From IMG/VR virus record IMGVR_UViG_3300002334_000133, positions 1-31,083 of that record: a stretch of DNA of 31,083 bases; one strand, 5' to 3'. The DNA comes from a virus. The notes under the pieces are model-generated. The model ran no database searches, had not been told where the DNA came from, and saw only the letters and a program-made list of their open reading frames with translations. Position 1 is the first letter of the stretch. Each line of letters begins with the position of its first letter. Below, in pieces: positions 15,229-22,052 of the stretch. Position numbers and translations under genes: made by a program.

Positions 15229-17169
15229 ATGGCCTGGGGACTTCCGATCATTCCAATAACCGGCGCTGTGATCCAGGCGAGCTGGGGTGTCGCCGTTCGC
15301 GATAACCAGATCGAACTCCAGGACCACATCCATTCCGGCGTCGCGGGCCAGGGAGCGAAAAACCTGGTCCTCGGTTCTGGTGGTGGTGTACTCGCTGGCG
15401 TAGCGGTAGCGGTAGCGGCTGGCGGAACCGCGGGCCTGTTGAACCAGGTCGTCGGTGTGGATACTGTTTCCTACGTGTTCAGTGTGGCCGGTTTCAATAC
15501 CGGAGCCGGGAATCATCCACAGGTTCGATTCCTGAAATCGGCGAACGCTACTCCTGGATCGTTTACGGCTGTTAGTTCGACCGAAACCCTGGGCTCGATT
15601 CGCGTCTACGCCGACGACGGGACGGATTACGCGACTCTCGCCGCCGAGATCAAATTTAAGGCGAACGGGTCCGTCGCGGCTGGCCAGGTCCCAGGGAAAA
15701 TCGAGTTCGCCGTCGCTGATTCTGGCGGGTCGCTCGGAATAATGGTCCACATCCGGGCGACGGATATCGAATTCCCGCTAACGACTGACGCCACGAGCTC
15801 GACGGCTGGAGCTCTCCTGGTTACTGGTGGTGTGGCCGTAGCTAAAAAAATATACGCGGGCGATCGAATCCACGTCCAAACAGGCCGAGGATCGACGGCC
15901 TACCGGATCGAGAACACGACCGACTCGAACACCTGGTCGTTAATCCCACAAGAGGATTACCTGGTCCTGGATCACTCGAAATCCCTCACCACCTGGCACA
16001 CAGACGGATCGGTAAAAGTCGGAACGAATATCGGGGCCGCTGTCACTAACTGGGACTATGATTTTCAGGTGTTCTCGTCGGACGAAACACTGGCCCGGCT
16101 CTATCGCTCGACGAGTACCCAGGGGAACCGAGTAGCGCTGGCGTTCGGAGCGAATAACTCCGCCGCGGCTGTTACTACTTACGCCGAAATCCGGATGAGA
16201 ATTCGAACAAATACGGCGAGCTCCGAGGATGGGTCGATCGAGTTCCGAGTACTCCGGGACGGCTCCTGGTCCGAGGCTATAAATATCGAGGCGCTCCTGG
16301 ATACGGTTTCGATATCAGCGGATTATAAATTCGTGGTGAGTAACACAACCGAGGCCAGCTCGGGGACCGGAGCTATCGACGTCGCTGGTGGAATTCATGC
16401 GGATAAATCTATCCACGCCTCGATCACTGTCGCGGCTGGCGACGCGGCTGGATTTGACATAAATAAACCAGTCTCCGGGCGCGCTAACCTCGGAGCGACA
16501 GCATCGGCTAATCCTGGATCGACGTTCTACATAACCGCTACGCCCTCGGCGTCGTTTGGAATTGTCCAGTCTCTATACGTCCAGGGCTCGATCGTTACAT
16601 ATACAACCGCCGGAACGACCGATGGCCAGTACTCTCTAAATATCGACGCGCCGACCACTGTCTCGAGTACTCGAACACTTAACCACCTGGCCACGGTCCG
16701 GATCGGAGCGGAGAGTTCGGACGGTGGCGGAGCTGCTACGAATAACATGGGCGCTCTATGGGTCCGAACCGGCGGGATCACGGTCGGAAATCTCCCGACC
16801 GGGAACACCAAAGGGACCGGGACGATCAACGTCTCCGCCGATATCTACAAAAACAACAGCGCTTACACGAATCCGGACTACGTGTTCGAGTTCGCGTTTA
16901 CCGGGAACATCGAAAAATTCATACTGAACGACGGCGCTCGGGCCTACCTGGCCGCTGGTGGCCTGGGAACACTGGTCGACGTCGAGCTCTACGCCAGGCG
17001 CGAGCTCCGGCTCCCTCACCTGGGGAGCTCGGTCGAGGGTGTGGGCATATTCGAGAGGGCCGATTCTGTACTCCTGCACATGGAACAGGTTTATCTATTC
17101 TTATTCGACCACGAGCGCCGGATAAAGGACCTGGAGCGCGAGCTCGAGGGACTAAAACAAGCGGCCTAA
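15229..17169 (+). CDS. Tail fibre / minor tail protein with C-terminal coiled coil
   Basis: This 646-residue protein is rich in Thr, Ser, Ala and Gly and largely beta. Near 190-210 it has TSSTAGALLVTGGVAVAKKI and near 375-390 TGAIDVAGGI: these are the 'GAL-V-GG' repeats known from phage fibre and tailspike proteins. The last 30 residues (EQVYLFLFDHERRIKDLERE) form a trimer-like coiled coil, and the preceding segment resembles the end of a fibre protein; a full peptidase S74 self-cleaving domain cannot be identified. It follows the hub gene by two bases. It likely projects from the tail tip and touches the host. Confidence 0.75.
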   Translation: MAWGLPIIPITGAVIQASWGVAVRDNQIELQDHIHSGVAGQGAKNLVLGSGGGVLAGVAVAVAAGGTAGLLNQVVGVDTVSYVFSVAGFNTGAGNHPQVRFLKSANATPGSFTAVSSTETLGSIRVYADDGTDYATLAAEIKFKANGSVAAGQVPGKIEFAVADSGGSLGIMVHIRATDIEFPLTTDATSSTAGALLVTGGVAVAKKIYAGDRIHVQTGRGSTAYRIENTTDSNTWSLIPQEDYLVLDHSKSLTTWHTDGSVKVGTNIGAAVTNWDYDFQVFSSDETLARLYRSTSTQGNRVALAFGANNSAAAVTTYAEIRMRIRTNTASSEDGSIEFRVLRDGSWSEAINIEALLDTVSISADYKFVVSNTTEASSGTGAIDVAGGIHADKSIHASITVAAGDAAGFDINKPVSGRANLGATASANPGSTFYITATPSASFGIVQSLYVQGSIVTYTTAGTTDGQYSLNIDAPTTVSSTRTLNHLATVRIGAESSDGGGAATNNMGALWVRTGGITVGNLPTGNTKGTGTINVSADIYKNNSAYTNPDYVFEFAFTGNIEKFILNDGARAYLAAGGLGTLVDVELYARRELRLPHLGSSVEGVGIFERADSVLLHMEQVYLFLFDHERRIKDLERELEGLKQAA

Positions 17170-17191
17170 CGGCCCGAAAGGATTGGCGATT

Positions 17192-17524
17192 ATGCCAGTA
17201 AAAGCTACGGACGGCCGTCCGATCGACGCCAGGGAAGTCGACGAATGGCGGATCGCAAATTTCGACGTCCTGATGGATAGGGACGACGACGGGAAAGTAA
17301 CCAGCGCCCAGGCGCGCTGTTACCTGGAGTTCGGGAGTAACGACTCCGGCGAATTTGTAGTCCTGGAGAAACGCGTCGAGACTCACGACATAACCGCACA
17401 GATGGCCGAGACGGCTCCGGACCTAACGACCACGCTCCACGACTGGATTAAGGACCTTCTATACGGCGTACTCCAGGCCGCCGGATCGTTCCCAGCTCGA
17501 GGCGCTGGAATCACCCTGGAATAA
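17192..17524 (+). CDS. Small tail-end protein with an EF-hand-like loop
   Basis: The protein has 110 residues. AAAGGA (about 17177-17182) supports ATG 17192, rather than an in-frame TTG at 17183. Residues 25-45 contain DRDDDGKVTSAQ, a D-x-D-x-D-G-x-V pattern as in EF-hand loops (with Gln at the last position instead of Glu), so calcium binding is possible. The second half (ETHDITAQMAETAPDLTTTL and a Trp/Leu helix) is helical. The gene follows the fibre gene and might be a fibre chaperone or accessory structural protein. The family is not recognised. Confidence 0.6.
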   Translation: MPVKATDGRPIDAREVDEWRIANFDVLMDRDDDGKVTSAQARCYLEFGSNDSGEFVVLEKRVETHDITAQMAETAPDLTTTLHDWIKDLLYGVLQAAGSFPARGAGITLE

Positions 17525-17530
17525 TCCAGG

Positions 17531-18058
17531 GTGTCGCAATCACCACAACGGACCAGACGCCGATCGCTAGCTCGTGATCTTCGAAAGGCCCGGAAACGAG
17601 GACACTTGAAATACGTTATCGAGGCCCAGCTCGAGGGCCGGAAGTCGCTCCCGATTATTGTCGCCGACCCGGACGGGAATCCGATCGAACTCACCACACG
17701 AGGGCTATTCCGTAACGCCGTCGACTGGCCACTCCCTCGAGAGTCGAACACATTGGCCAATGCCCGGACCCTGGGGAAAGTACTCGACGTTATCGAGGCC
17801 TGGGACGACGAATCCGACGCCGGGAATCCGCCGGTATATCTCGAGCTGGACGACGCCTGGCTCCAGCTCGCCAGGTCCCAGGCGGAGTTATTCATGTTGA
17901 ACGCCACAATCGCCGAGGACGCCCTGGGCGGTCGGCCGTTAGTTCTCCAGGCCGGGCCGATCCTGGACCACCTGGAGACGTTGACGACAGACGAGCCGCC
18001 CGGCGACGAAGTAAACTCCGGGAATGACGAATCCAAATCCGACGACGAGAGTCCATAG
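17531..18058 (+). CDS. Hypothetical protein, 175 residues
   Basis: The start is GTG 17531; the ribosome binding site is weak. Residues 1-30 are strongly basic (RTRRRSLARDLRKARKRGH), 35-60 form strands (LPIIVADPDGNPIELTTRG), then a helical central part (70-145) and an acidic Ser/Asp tail (GNDESKSDDESP). The basic start and acidic end suggest binding to another protein or to nucleic acid, but I recognise no family. The last 35 bases overlap the start of the lipoprotein gene in another frame. It could be the last structural gene or the first of the lysis-like group. Confidence 0.55.
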   Translation: MSQSPQRTRRRSLARDLRKARKRGHLKYVIEAQLEGRKSLPIIVADPDGNPIELTTRGLFRNAVDWPLPRESNTLANARTLGKVLDVIEAWDDESDAGNPPVYLELDDAWLQLARSQAELFMLNATIAEDALGGRPLVLQAGPILDHLETLTTDEPPGDEVNSGNDESKSDDESP

Positions 18059-18395
18059 CTCCGCCGTTCTAGTCCTGGCCGTTCTGCTCGTCTCGCTGAT
18101 ATTGACCGCCTGTAATACGGCGTCGGCGAACGAGCTTTTCGGCCACGACGGCGAGGTGTTGTTTATTGAGCTCCCAGTACCGACCGCCACAGTGGTTCCG
18201 ACAGCTACTCCAGCTCCGACAGCGACTCCAGCTCCGCCGCCTACTCCAGTCCCCACGGCTACGCCTCACGCTCACCCGGGCGGCGAGCTCACTCCGGAAC
18301 AAATCTGGGACGCTATTAAAGATTCTTGCCAACGGGCGAACATTTACGGCGTCCTGGTCTGTCTATTCACTCCACCACACGAGGACGGCGATTAG
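18024..18395 (+). CDS. Lipoprotein with proline-rich linker, possible outer-membrane spanin-like protein
   Basis: The protein has 123 residues. Residues 1-30 are a lipoprotein signal: MTNPNPTTR, hydrophobic VLVLAVLLVSLI, lipobox LTAC with lipid-bearing C30. Residues 50-85 are a repeated Pro/Thr/Ala linker (PTATVVPTATPAP...). A short folded part with two Cys (C104 and C115) follows. Proline-rich phage lipoproteins next to small membrane genes are typical of Rz1-like outer-membrane spanins, but no Rz-like partner is recognised, so this may instead be a surface-exclusion or superinfection-immunity lipoprotein. The ATG 18024 overlaps the previous gene by 35 bases. Confidence 0.7.
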   Translation: MTNPNPTTRVHSSAVLVLAVLLVSLILTACNTASANELFGHDGEVLFIELPVPTATVVPTATPAPTATPAPPPTPVPTATPHAHPGGELTPEQIWDAIKDSCQRANIYGVLVCLFTPPHEDGD

Positions 18396-18645
18396 GCCGT
18401 TCGCGTCCTGGTCCTGGCGGGAGCTCGTTAGCCCGGCATACTTGAAATTCGTCGACGTCGCCGGGCCGAAGATATACGCCGGGATCGCGTTGTCGGTCGC
18501 TTATGTCTCCCTGGTCGAAGCGGCCAGCGTATTTCCCTCGATCGCCGACTGGGCGAACATCAGTTTCGAAAACTGGATAGCCTATGGCGATAATTTGAGG
18601 GCTCAAACCGCACACCACGAGGCGCACATATCGAATGGCAGATAA
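18391..18645 (+). CDS. Small one-helix membrane protein (start uncertain)
   Basis: An open frame codes for about 84 residues: FASWSWRELVSPAYLKFV, then one hydrophobic segment (PKIYAGIALSVAYVSLVEAA) and an amphipathic Trp-rich end. There is no ATG or GTG in the right place. ATT 18391 lies five bases after GAGGA (18381-18385) and overlaps the lipoprotein stop, which makes a rare ATT start likely. TTG 18442 is the alternative but has no close ribosome binding site and would yield about 67 residues. The next gene starts inside this one. The location fits a holin or anti-holin. The frame is supported by its length and membrane segment, not by family similarity. Confidence 0.5.
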   Translation: MRPFASWSWRELVSPAYLKFVDVAGPKIYAGIALSVAYVSLVEAASVFPSIADWANISFENWIAYGDNLRAQTAHHEAHISNGR

Positions 18646-18982
18646 CGACAACAACGGCAACGGGACCGACTCCCTGGCCCAGCTCTCGATCGACGTCGCC
18701 AGGATAGCGACGGCGCTCAACGGGTACGACGGCGAGTCCGGGCTAATCCACCAGCTCCGAGATATGGCCCGAGCCCAGGCTACCCAGCTCCAGGAGTCCC
18801 GCCAGGGCCGGTCCGACGTCTACCAGAAGTTCGAGGCCCTGGAGAAACGCGTCGAGTCGGAGCTCTCGAGTGTTCGGGACCTGGCGATAACGGCCCACAC
18901 CTGGGCGCGAGCTCTCTCCTGGTTCGTCGGGATCGCTGGGACCGTCGGCGGCGGAGCGGTGATCGCCCGGTTATTCGTCTAA
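18635..18982 (+). CDS. XhlA-like protein with coiled coil and C-terminal membrane helix (holin-like)
   Basis: The protein has 115 residues. Residues 1-15 are Asn/Asp-rich and polar, 15-85 form a long coiled coil (QLSIDVARIATAL, YQKFEALEKRVESELSSV), and residues 92-113 (LSWFVGIAGTVGGGAVIARL) are one membrane helix at the C-terminus. This architecture is that of XhlA/hemolysin-type phage proteins, which act in holin systems. It could equally be an inner-membrane spanin-like protein. It overlaps the preceding gene by eleven bases. No endolysin follows. This is the last rightward gene of the late block. Confidence 0.6.
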   Translation: MADNDNNGNGTDSLAQLSIDVARIATALNGYDGESGLIHQLRDMARAQATQLQESRQGRSDVYQKFEALEKRVESELSSVRDLAITAHTWARALSWFVGIAGTVGGGAVIARLFV

Positions 18983-19020
18983 CGAATCCACGAGATAACA
19001 GAGGATCCCGAGTCGCGTCG

Positions 19021-19050
19021 ATCTTTTGAACTGGAGAGCTCCGAAAAGAT
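19021..19050. promoter_or_regulatory. Inverted repeat ATCTTTT...AAAAGAT with promoter-like boxes
   Basis: Between the convergent genes ending at 18982 and 19076, ATCTTTT (19021-19027) and AAAAGAT (19044-19050) flank 16 bases containing GGAGAGCTCC. TTGAAC at about 19026-19031 and GATAAG at 19048-19053, separated by 16 bases, could be rightward promoter boxes, but nothing in that direction is downstream except the antisense of the next gene. The same words occur before the protease and HNH genes. Likely a control element; direction unclear. Confidence 0.35.
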
Positions 19051-19075
19051 AAGCTCGATCGGATCTTGAGTTGAT

Positions 19076-19588
19076 CTAATCTTTTACGAGTGAGAGGTCC
19101 AGGATCGTCGCCTCGATACGCTTCCGTACACCCGAGCTCGAGGGCGTCTCCAGGAGCGGCGGCATATTCGCCAGGACTGTCTCGAGACGTCGCTCCAGCT
19201 CCAGCGCGGTCGTAATGCTCTCTCTCCCTGGGAGTTTGTAGTCCTGGCGGTGGATCATCTGGGCCACCTGGACGAACTCTCGAGCGATCGACACGGCTCC
19301 GAGCTGGGCGACCCGACGCCCTTCCATATCCTCGAAAGCCTCTCTCGCCATCGGCTCGAGCTGGACCAGGATCGCTCGGAGCTTCCGGGCGTTCCGGTAT
19401 CCCCAGGCGGTCCACCAGATAATCCTCGGGATGAACCGGATCAGGGTTCCCAGGCGTCCCTCTCCCTGGGCTCGGTCGGCGTCGATTACGGCGTCGATTG
19501 TGTCCATGTGGAGCGACTGGAATAAGCGGGAAACATGGTGATCCTGGGCGCTTCGATTGTCGGTGTTATTCATGTTCGATTCGGTCAT
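19076..19588 (-). CDS. Lone leftward gene, unknown function
   Basis: The product has 170 residues if it begins at ATG 19588, which has AGGT eight bases upstream; a longer reading to 19669 lacks support, and an ATG nine bases or so inside is also possible. It is mostly helical: DTIDAVIDADRAQ, a short hydrophobic Trp patch FIPRIIWWTAWGY (about 60-72), then amphipathic helices to the end. No DNA-binding motif is obvious. It is the only leftward gene between 95 and 27787 and faces away from the DUF3850 operon, an arrangement often seen for regulators and lysogeny or exclusion genes. Function unknown. Confidence 0.65.
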   Translation of the reverse strand: MTESNMNNTDNRSAQDHHVSRLFQSLHMDTIDAVIDADRAQGEGRLGTLIRFIPRIIWWTAWGYRNARKLRAILVQLEPMAREAFEDMEGRRVAQLGAVSIAREFVQVAQMIHRQDYKLPGRESITTALELERRLETVLANMPPLLETPSSSGVRKRIEATILDLSLVKD

Positions 19589-19626
19589 ATTTGATACCTG
19601 CAGCGAGATTGTGTGGTGGTCGTCCA

Positions 19627-19670
19627 GGTGGCCTCGAGGATTTGATTTGTGTTGTTGTCGCGAGGCCACC
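19627..19670. promoter_or_regulatory. Inverted repeat in the divergent gap
   Basis: GGTGGCCTCG (19627-19636) and CGAGGCCACC (19661-19670), perfect complements, surround a 24-base T+G-rich loop. It lies in the 182-base gap between the divergent genes at 19588 and 19771, the natural place for promoters of both and an operator. A TATACT box at 19706-19711 has no good -35 partner. A CAC/ACC trinucleotide run lies at about 19735-19755. Confidence 0.4.
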
Positions 19671-19770
19671 AGGACGCCCGAAGTCTACGCCACCAGCTCG
19701 TCGGCTATACTCACCAGGCCGGGGATCGCTCACTCTCACCACCACCACCACTCCGGCGGGAGCTCTATCT

Positions 19771-20103
19771 ATGTCCACCACGCACCAGCTCAAAACCTGG
19801 CCGATGTATTTCCAGGCGATACAACAGGCCTCGAAAAACTTCGAGCTCCGACGTAACGATCGAAATTTCCAGGTCGGCGACGTCCTCGAGCTCCAGGAGT
19901 GGGACCCGACGGGCGAGACATACACGGGCCAGTCCGTTCTCCGCCTGGTTACTTACATCCTGTTCGGTCCATTCGACGGCCTGGAGAAAGGTTTCGTCTG
20001 TATGTCGACCTGGCCAGCGGAGCGCCGTCCAGCCGATCGCGCTATCCCGCCGAGGCCTGGGACCGCCAAAGCCGACCGAGCCGACCGACGGGCTCGCTCG
20101 TGA
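19771..20103 (+). CDS. DUF3850 (ASCH/PUA-like) domain protein
   Basis: This 110-residue protein begins MSTTHQLKTWPMYFQAIQ and continues with NFELRRNDRNFQVGDVLEL and EWDPTGETYTGQS, which is the DUF3850 pattern (LKTWP-YF-I, FE-R-NDR-F-VGD-L). This family is related to ASCH/PUA RNA-binding folds and is common in phages, with no settled function. The first 75 residues are the domain; the remaining ~35 (PAERRPADRAIPPRPGTAK...) are basic and may be disordered. GGGAG eight bases before ATG 19771 supports the start. The stop overlaps the methyltransferase start (TGATG). Confidence 0.85.
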   Translation: MSTTHQLKTWPMYFQAIQQASKNFELRRNDRNFQVGDVLELQEWDPTGETYTGQSVLRLVTYILFGPFDGLEKGFVCMSTWPAERRPADRAIPPRPGTAKADRADRRARS

Positions 20104-20747
20104 TGGTAAAAGCATCGGACCTGGAGTACTGGAGCTCCGGGATTCGCCACCACCACAACTCGGGAGAGGTAGTCGCCGAGCTCCTGGACGCCCTGGGTAA
20201 TCCCGGCCACGTTCTCGACCTCACGTTCGGCCAGGGTGTGTTCTGGAATACGAAGCGGCCGGAACACCTGACGGCGAACGACCTGTATTCCGGCCGAGCT
20301 GAATTCCAGCAGGATTTCCGGGCGACGTACTGGCCGTCCGAGGCGTTCGAGCTGGTCGTATTCGATCCGCCGTTTACAGCCGCCGGGCGACCGAGCGACG
20401 GGACTCCAGGGATGGCTCGATATGGCGCGGAACGACACCAGGCCGGAGCTCCCCAAAACGTCCACCAGGTCCGAGAGCTCCTGGTCGGAGGGATCGCCGA
20501 GGCTTGTCGCCTCTCGAGTCGCTGGGTCCTGGTGAAAACCCAGGATGTGGTCGAGGGCGGTCCACTGTGGCCGAACGTGATCCTCGCGCTTAATACCCTC
20601 GTAACGCATGGATTCAACATTCGCGCCGAGAGGGCGTTCTCTCCGAGCCGTCGGCCCCAGCCAAGCGGACAACGTGTAACCGGCCTGGGCGGTCGGCCGA
20701 GTGTATTTATCCTGGCGGAAATCGACCAGGGAAACGGGAGTTCTTGA
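20103..20747 (+). CDS. Orphan DNA methyltransferase (DPPF motif)
   Basis: The 214-residue protein shows a methyltransferase SAM-binding motif I, VLDLTFGQGVFW (residues 37-48), and catalytic motif IV VVFDPPF (85-91), with ANDLYSG between them. DPPF indicates an amino-methyltransferase (N6-adenine or N4-cytosine); sequence alone does not separate these. It lacks a large target-recognition domain, and no restriction endonuclease is beside it, so it is a small orphan enzyme, probably protecting the phage DNA or methylating it for regulation. ATG 20103 overlaps the DUF3850 stop by one base. Target site unknown. Confidence 0.8.
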   Translation: MVKASDLEYWSSGIRHHHNSGEVVAELLDALGNPGHVLDLTFGQGVFWNTKRPEHLTANDLYSGRAEFQQDFRATYWPSEAFELVVFDPPFTAAGRPSDGTPGMARYGAERHQAGAPQNVHQVRELLVGGIAEACRLSSRWVLVKTQDVVEGGPLWPNVILALNTLVTHGFNIRAERAFSPSRRPQPSGQRVTGLGGRPSVFILAEIDQGNGSS

Positions 20748-20748
20748 A

Positions 20749-21006
20749 ATGGTGAAAGTAGACAATCTGGCCGGAGTCGAATTCTACGAACTCGACGAGG
20801 TAGAGGTCCGGGAATTCCACGAGCTCCCGGACGGCCAGGGCGAGCCGACACAGGTCCACCTAAACGTCCGGCTAAAGGGATTCCCGGCGGCGTTCGTGCT
20901 TCGATTCAAGTCCGGCCGTCCGATCGACGAGCTGATCGTCGCCCTGATTACCCACAGGAAACGGGTATTCGGAGCGACGACCTACGACGACGGGGGCGGG
21001 AAATGA
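20749..21006 (+). CDS. Small hypothetical protein in the methyltransferase operon
   Basis: The product has 85 residues. GGGAG at 20736-20740 supports ATG 20749, one base after the preceding stop. It has a beta-strand pattern (VEFYELDEVEVREF, THVHLNVRL-like, FVLRFKSGRP) then a helix (DELIVALITHRKRVF), an alpha/beta architecture without a signature. It could be a small regulator or inhibitor. Its stop overlaps the next start (ATGA). Confidence 0.55.
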   Translation: MVKVDNLAGVEFYELDEVEVREFHELPDGQGEPTQVHLNVRLKGFPAAFVLRFKSGRPIDELIVALITHRKRVFGATTYDDGGGK

Positions 21007-21143
21007 GCACGAACACAGTCGAATTACGAGGGTGCGACAATCCCTGGGATTTGTCGTGTACGTGTGAGCTATACGACGAGGCCCAGCCGGGCGTCTGTCG
21101 GTGTACTCATGGCCGCTGGTTCCACGAATACGAGGCGTCATAA
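21003..21143 (+). CDS. Cys-rich 46-residue protein, possible zinc-binding
   Basis: ATG 21003 overlaps the previous stop as ATGA, and its own TAA overlaps the next ATG as TAATG (21143), so it is translationally coupled on both sides. The product has Cys at 11, 19, 21, 32 and 34 with His 36 and 41, arranged as C-x-C ... C-x-C-x-H (SCTCELYDE and VCRCTHGRW), suggesting a small zinc knuckle. No family is known to me. The coupling at both ends makes a random open frame unlikely. Confidence 0.6.
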   Translation: MSTNTVELRGCDNPWDLSCTCELYDEAQPGVCRCTHGRWFHEYEAS

Positions 21144-21463
21144 TGTCGAGATTGAACTGGTGTCCTGGCGTCGATATGGCGTGTCTGTTCGATATCGAGA
21201 CTCGCCGCCCGGTCTGTTTGGTGTGCGGTGATAAACGTCGGCCGCTGATTCGCGACGGCGTACACGGCCCGATCGCAATAGCGGACCGACACGAATTCCC
21301 GTTCCACAGGATGAGGACCTTTAATAACCTGGCCGCTCTCCCGGATCACCTGTACGGCCTGGTCCTTTCAATGATGGATTCTGGACCACATAGAATGCTC
21401 CGGCCGAGACGCCACGGAGCGGAGTATTTACGTCGCCACCAGGGACCGCCGATCCGGTTCTAA
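21143..21463 (+). CDS. Hypothetical protein with Cys pair
   Basis: The protein has 106 residues, starting MSRLNWCPGVDMACLFDIET with C7 and C14, followed by VCLVCGDK (a C-x-x-C pair at about 25-28), RRPLIRDGVHG, and a His/Arg-rich second half (HRMRTFNNLAAL, PRRHGAEYLRRH). The four Cys may bind zinc. It is coupled to the preceding small gene. Its stop (TAA) is inside the operator-like palindrome at 21460-21477. Confidence 0.55.
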   Translation: MSRLNWCPGVDMACLFDIETRRPVCLVCGDKRRPLIRDGVHGPIAIADRHEFPFHRMRTFNNLAALPDHLYGLVLSMMDSGPHRMLRPRRHGAEYLRRHQGPPIRF

Positions 21464-21477
21464 TGTCGGGACATTAG
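21460..21477. promoter_or_regulatory. Operator-like palindrome, copy A
   Basis: CTAATGTCGGGACATTAG is a perfect 18-bp inverted repeat with central GG. Its core ATGTC-GG-GACAT recurs as ATGTC-CC-GACAT at 22478. Each copy lies some 55-65 bases before a similar TATAGC promoter-like element. Good candidate for a repressor site. Confidence 0.6.
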
Positions 21478-21478
21478 C

Positions 21479-21498
21479 GAGCGATCGCTCCGACGTCG
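21479..21498. repeat. Two adjacent palindromes next to copy A
   Basis: GAGCGATCGCTC (21479-21490, perfect 12-bp palindrome) is followed directly by CGACGTCG (21491-21498, perfect 8-bp palindrome). With the operator-like palindrome just before, three palindromes follow each other in 39 bases. The second copy of the module (22490-22510) retains only part of the first. Confidence 0.5.
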
Positions 21499-21514
21499 AC
21501 AATCGGCCGCAGAT

Positions 21515-21545
21515 TTGAACTAGAGAGCCCAGCTGGGATTATAGC
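21515..21545 (+). promoter_or_regulatory. Promoter-like sequence before the HNH gene
   Basis: TTGAAC (21515-21520) and TTATAG/TATAGC (21539-21545) are separated by 18-19 bases. CCCAGCTGGG lies between. ATG of the HNH gene at 21558 begins only about six bases after the expected start of transcription, so the mRNA would have almost no leader. A related copy lies at 22533-22560. Confidence 0.45.
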
Positions 21546-21557
21546 GACGGACCATAA

Positions 21558-22052
21558 ATGGCAATCCTGAAAACATGCACAGTAAAACAGCCTCGAGCGC
21601 CCAGGGGGAAACGGAAAACATGCTGGAATGTCGGCTGTCAGAATCTCCGCCAGGGCCGAGCTCGTAAGTGGTGTCCGGAACACTTTTTCGGATCGACGTA
21701 TTACACGGAACACCACTGGGGGACCGCCAGGCTAATCGCCATTTATGCCGCGTGTGAGCTCGAACATCGACGCCACTACCTGGACGTCTGTCGGCCGACG
21801 TGCGCGATCTGTGGCGAGCCGACGGCGAAACCAGAAGTCGACCACCTGGACCCGATGAAAGGCGACGACCGCTCCGGAGAGGATTGTCGACACCACCAGG
21901 CGAATCTCCGGGTCCTATGCCACGACGACCACGCCCTGGTTACAGCGAACCAGGCGAGAGCTCGAGCGGCGCGGAAGGGACCGCCGCCCAGGAAAGCCGC
22001 CAGGCTAATAAACCAGGAGCGCCGGGCCGAAGCTCGGGCGGCTCGCCGGTAA
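21558..22052 (+). CDS. HNH endonuclease with extra N-terminal zinc motif
   Basis: The 164-residue protein has a complete HNH nuclease: CAIC (C82, C85), EVDHLDP with H96 as catalytic His, N116, and LCHDDH with C121 and H125. A second Cys/His set lies before this (TCWNVGC with C22 and C27, KWCPEH with C39 and H42), perhaps an additional zinc site for DNA binding. The last 35 residues are basic and helical. Free-standing HNH enzymes in phages are either homing endonucleases or packaging-related nucleases; here the enzyme is far from the terminase, favouring a mobile role. It is coupled to the next gene (TAATG). Confidence 0.85.
   Translation: MAILKTCTVKQPRAPRGKRKTCWNVGCQNLRQGRARKWCPEHFFGSTYYTEHHWGTARLIAIYAACELEHRRHYLDVCRPTCAICGEPTAKPEVDHLDPMKGDDRSGEDCRHHQANLRVLCHDDHALVTANQARARAARKGPPPRKAARLINQERRAEARAARR

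Noticed and set aside
15515-15540. T-loop-like GGTTCGATTCC, suggesting a tRNA
   Set aside because: No cloverleaf stems or acceptor arm can be drawn around it, and it lies within the fibre gene reading frame.
17080-17169. Peptidase S74 (self-cleaving chaperone) domain at the end of the fibre gene
   Set aside because: Only a coiled-coil end resembles it; the catalytic Ser-Lys region and the typical GxIAQEV segment are not seen.
19735-19756. Trinucleotide CAC/ACC run as a microsatellite of interest
   Set aside because: Too short (about five units) and adjacent to a normal ribosome binding site; most likely chance in an intergenic gap.
19953-20765. Leftward open frames of about 270 residues opposite the methyltransferase
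   Set aside because: They are in the shadow of a gene with clear methyltransferase motifs and coupling; Arg/Pro-rich products without any family pattern.
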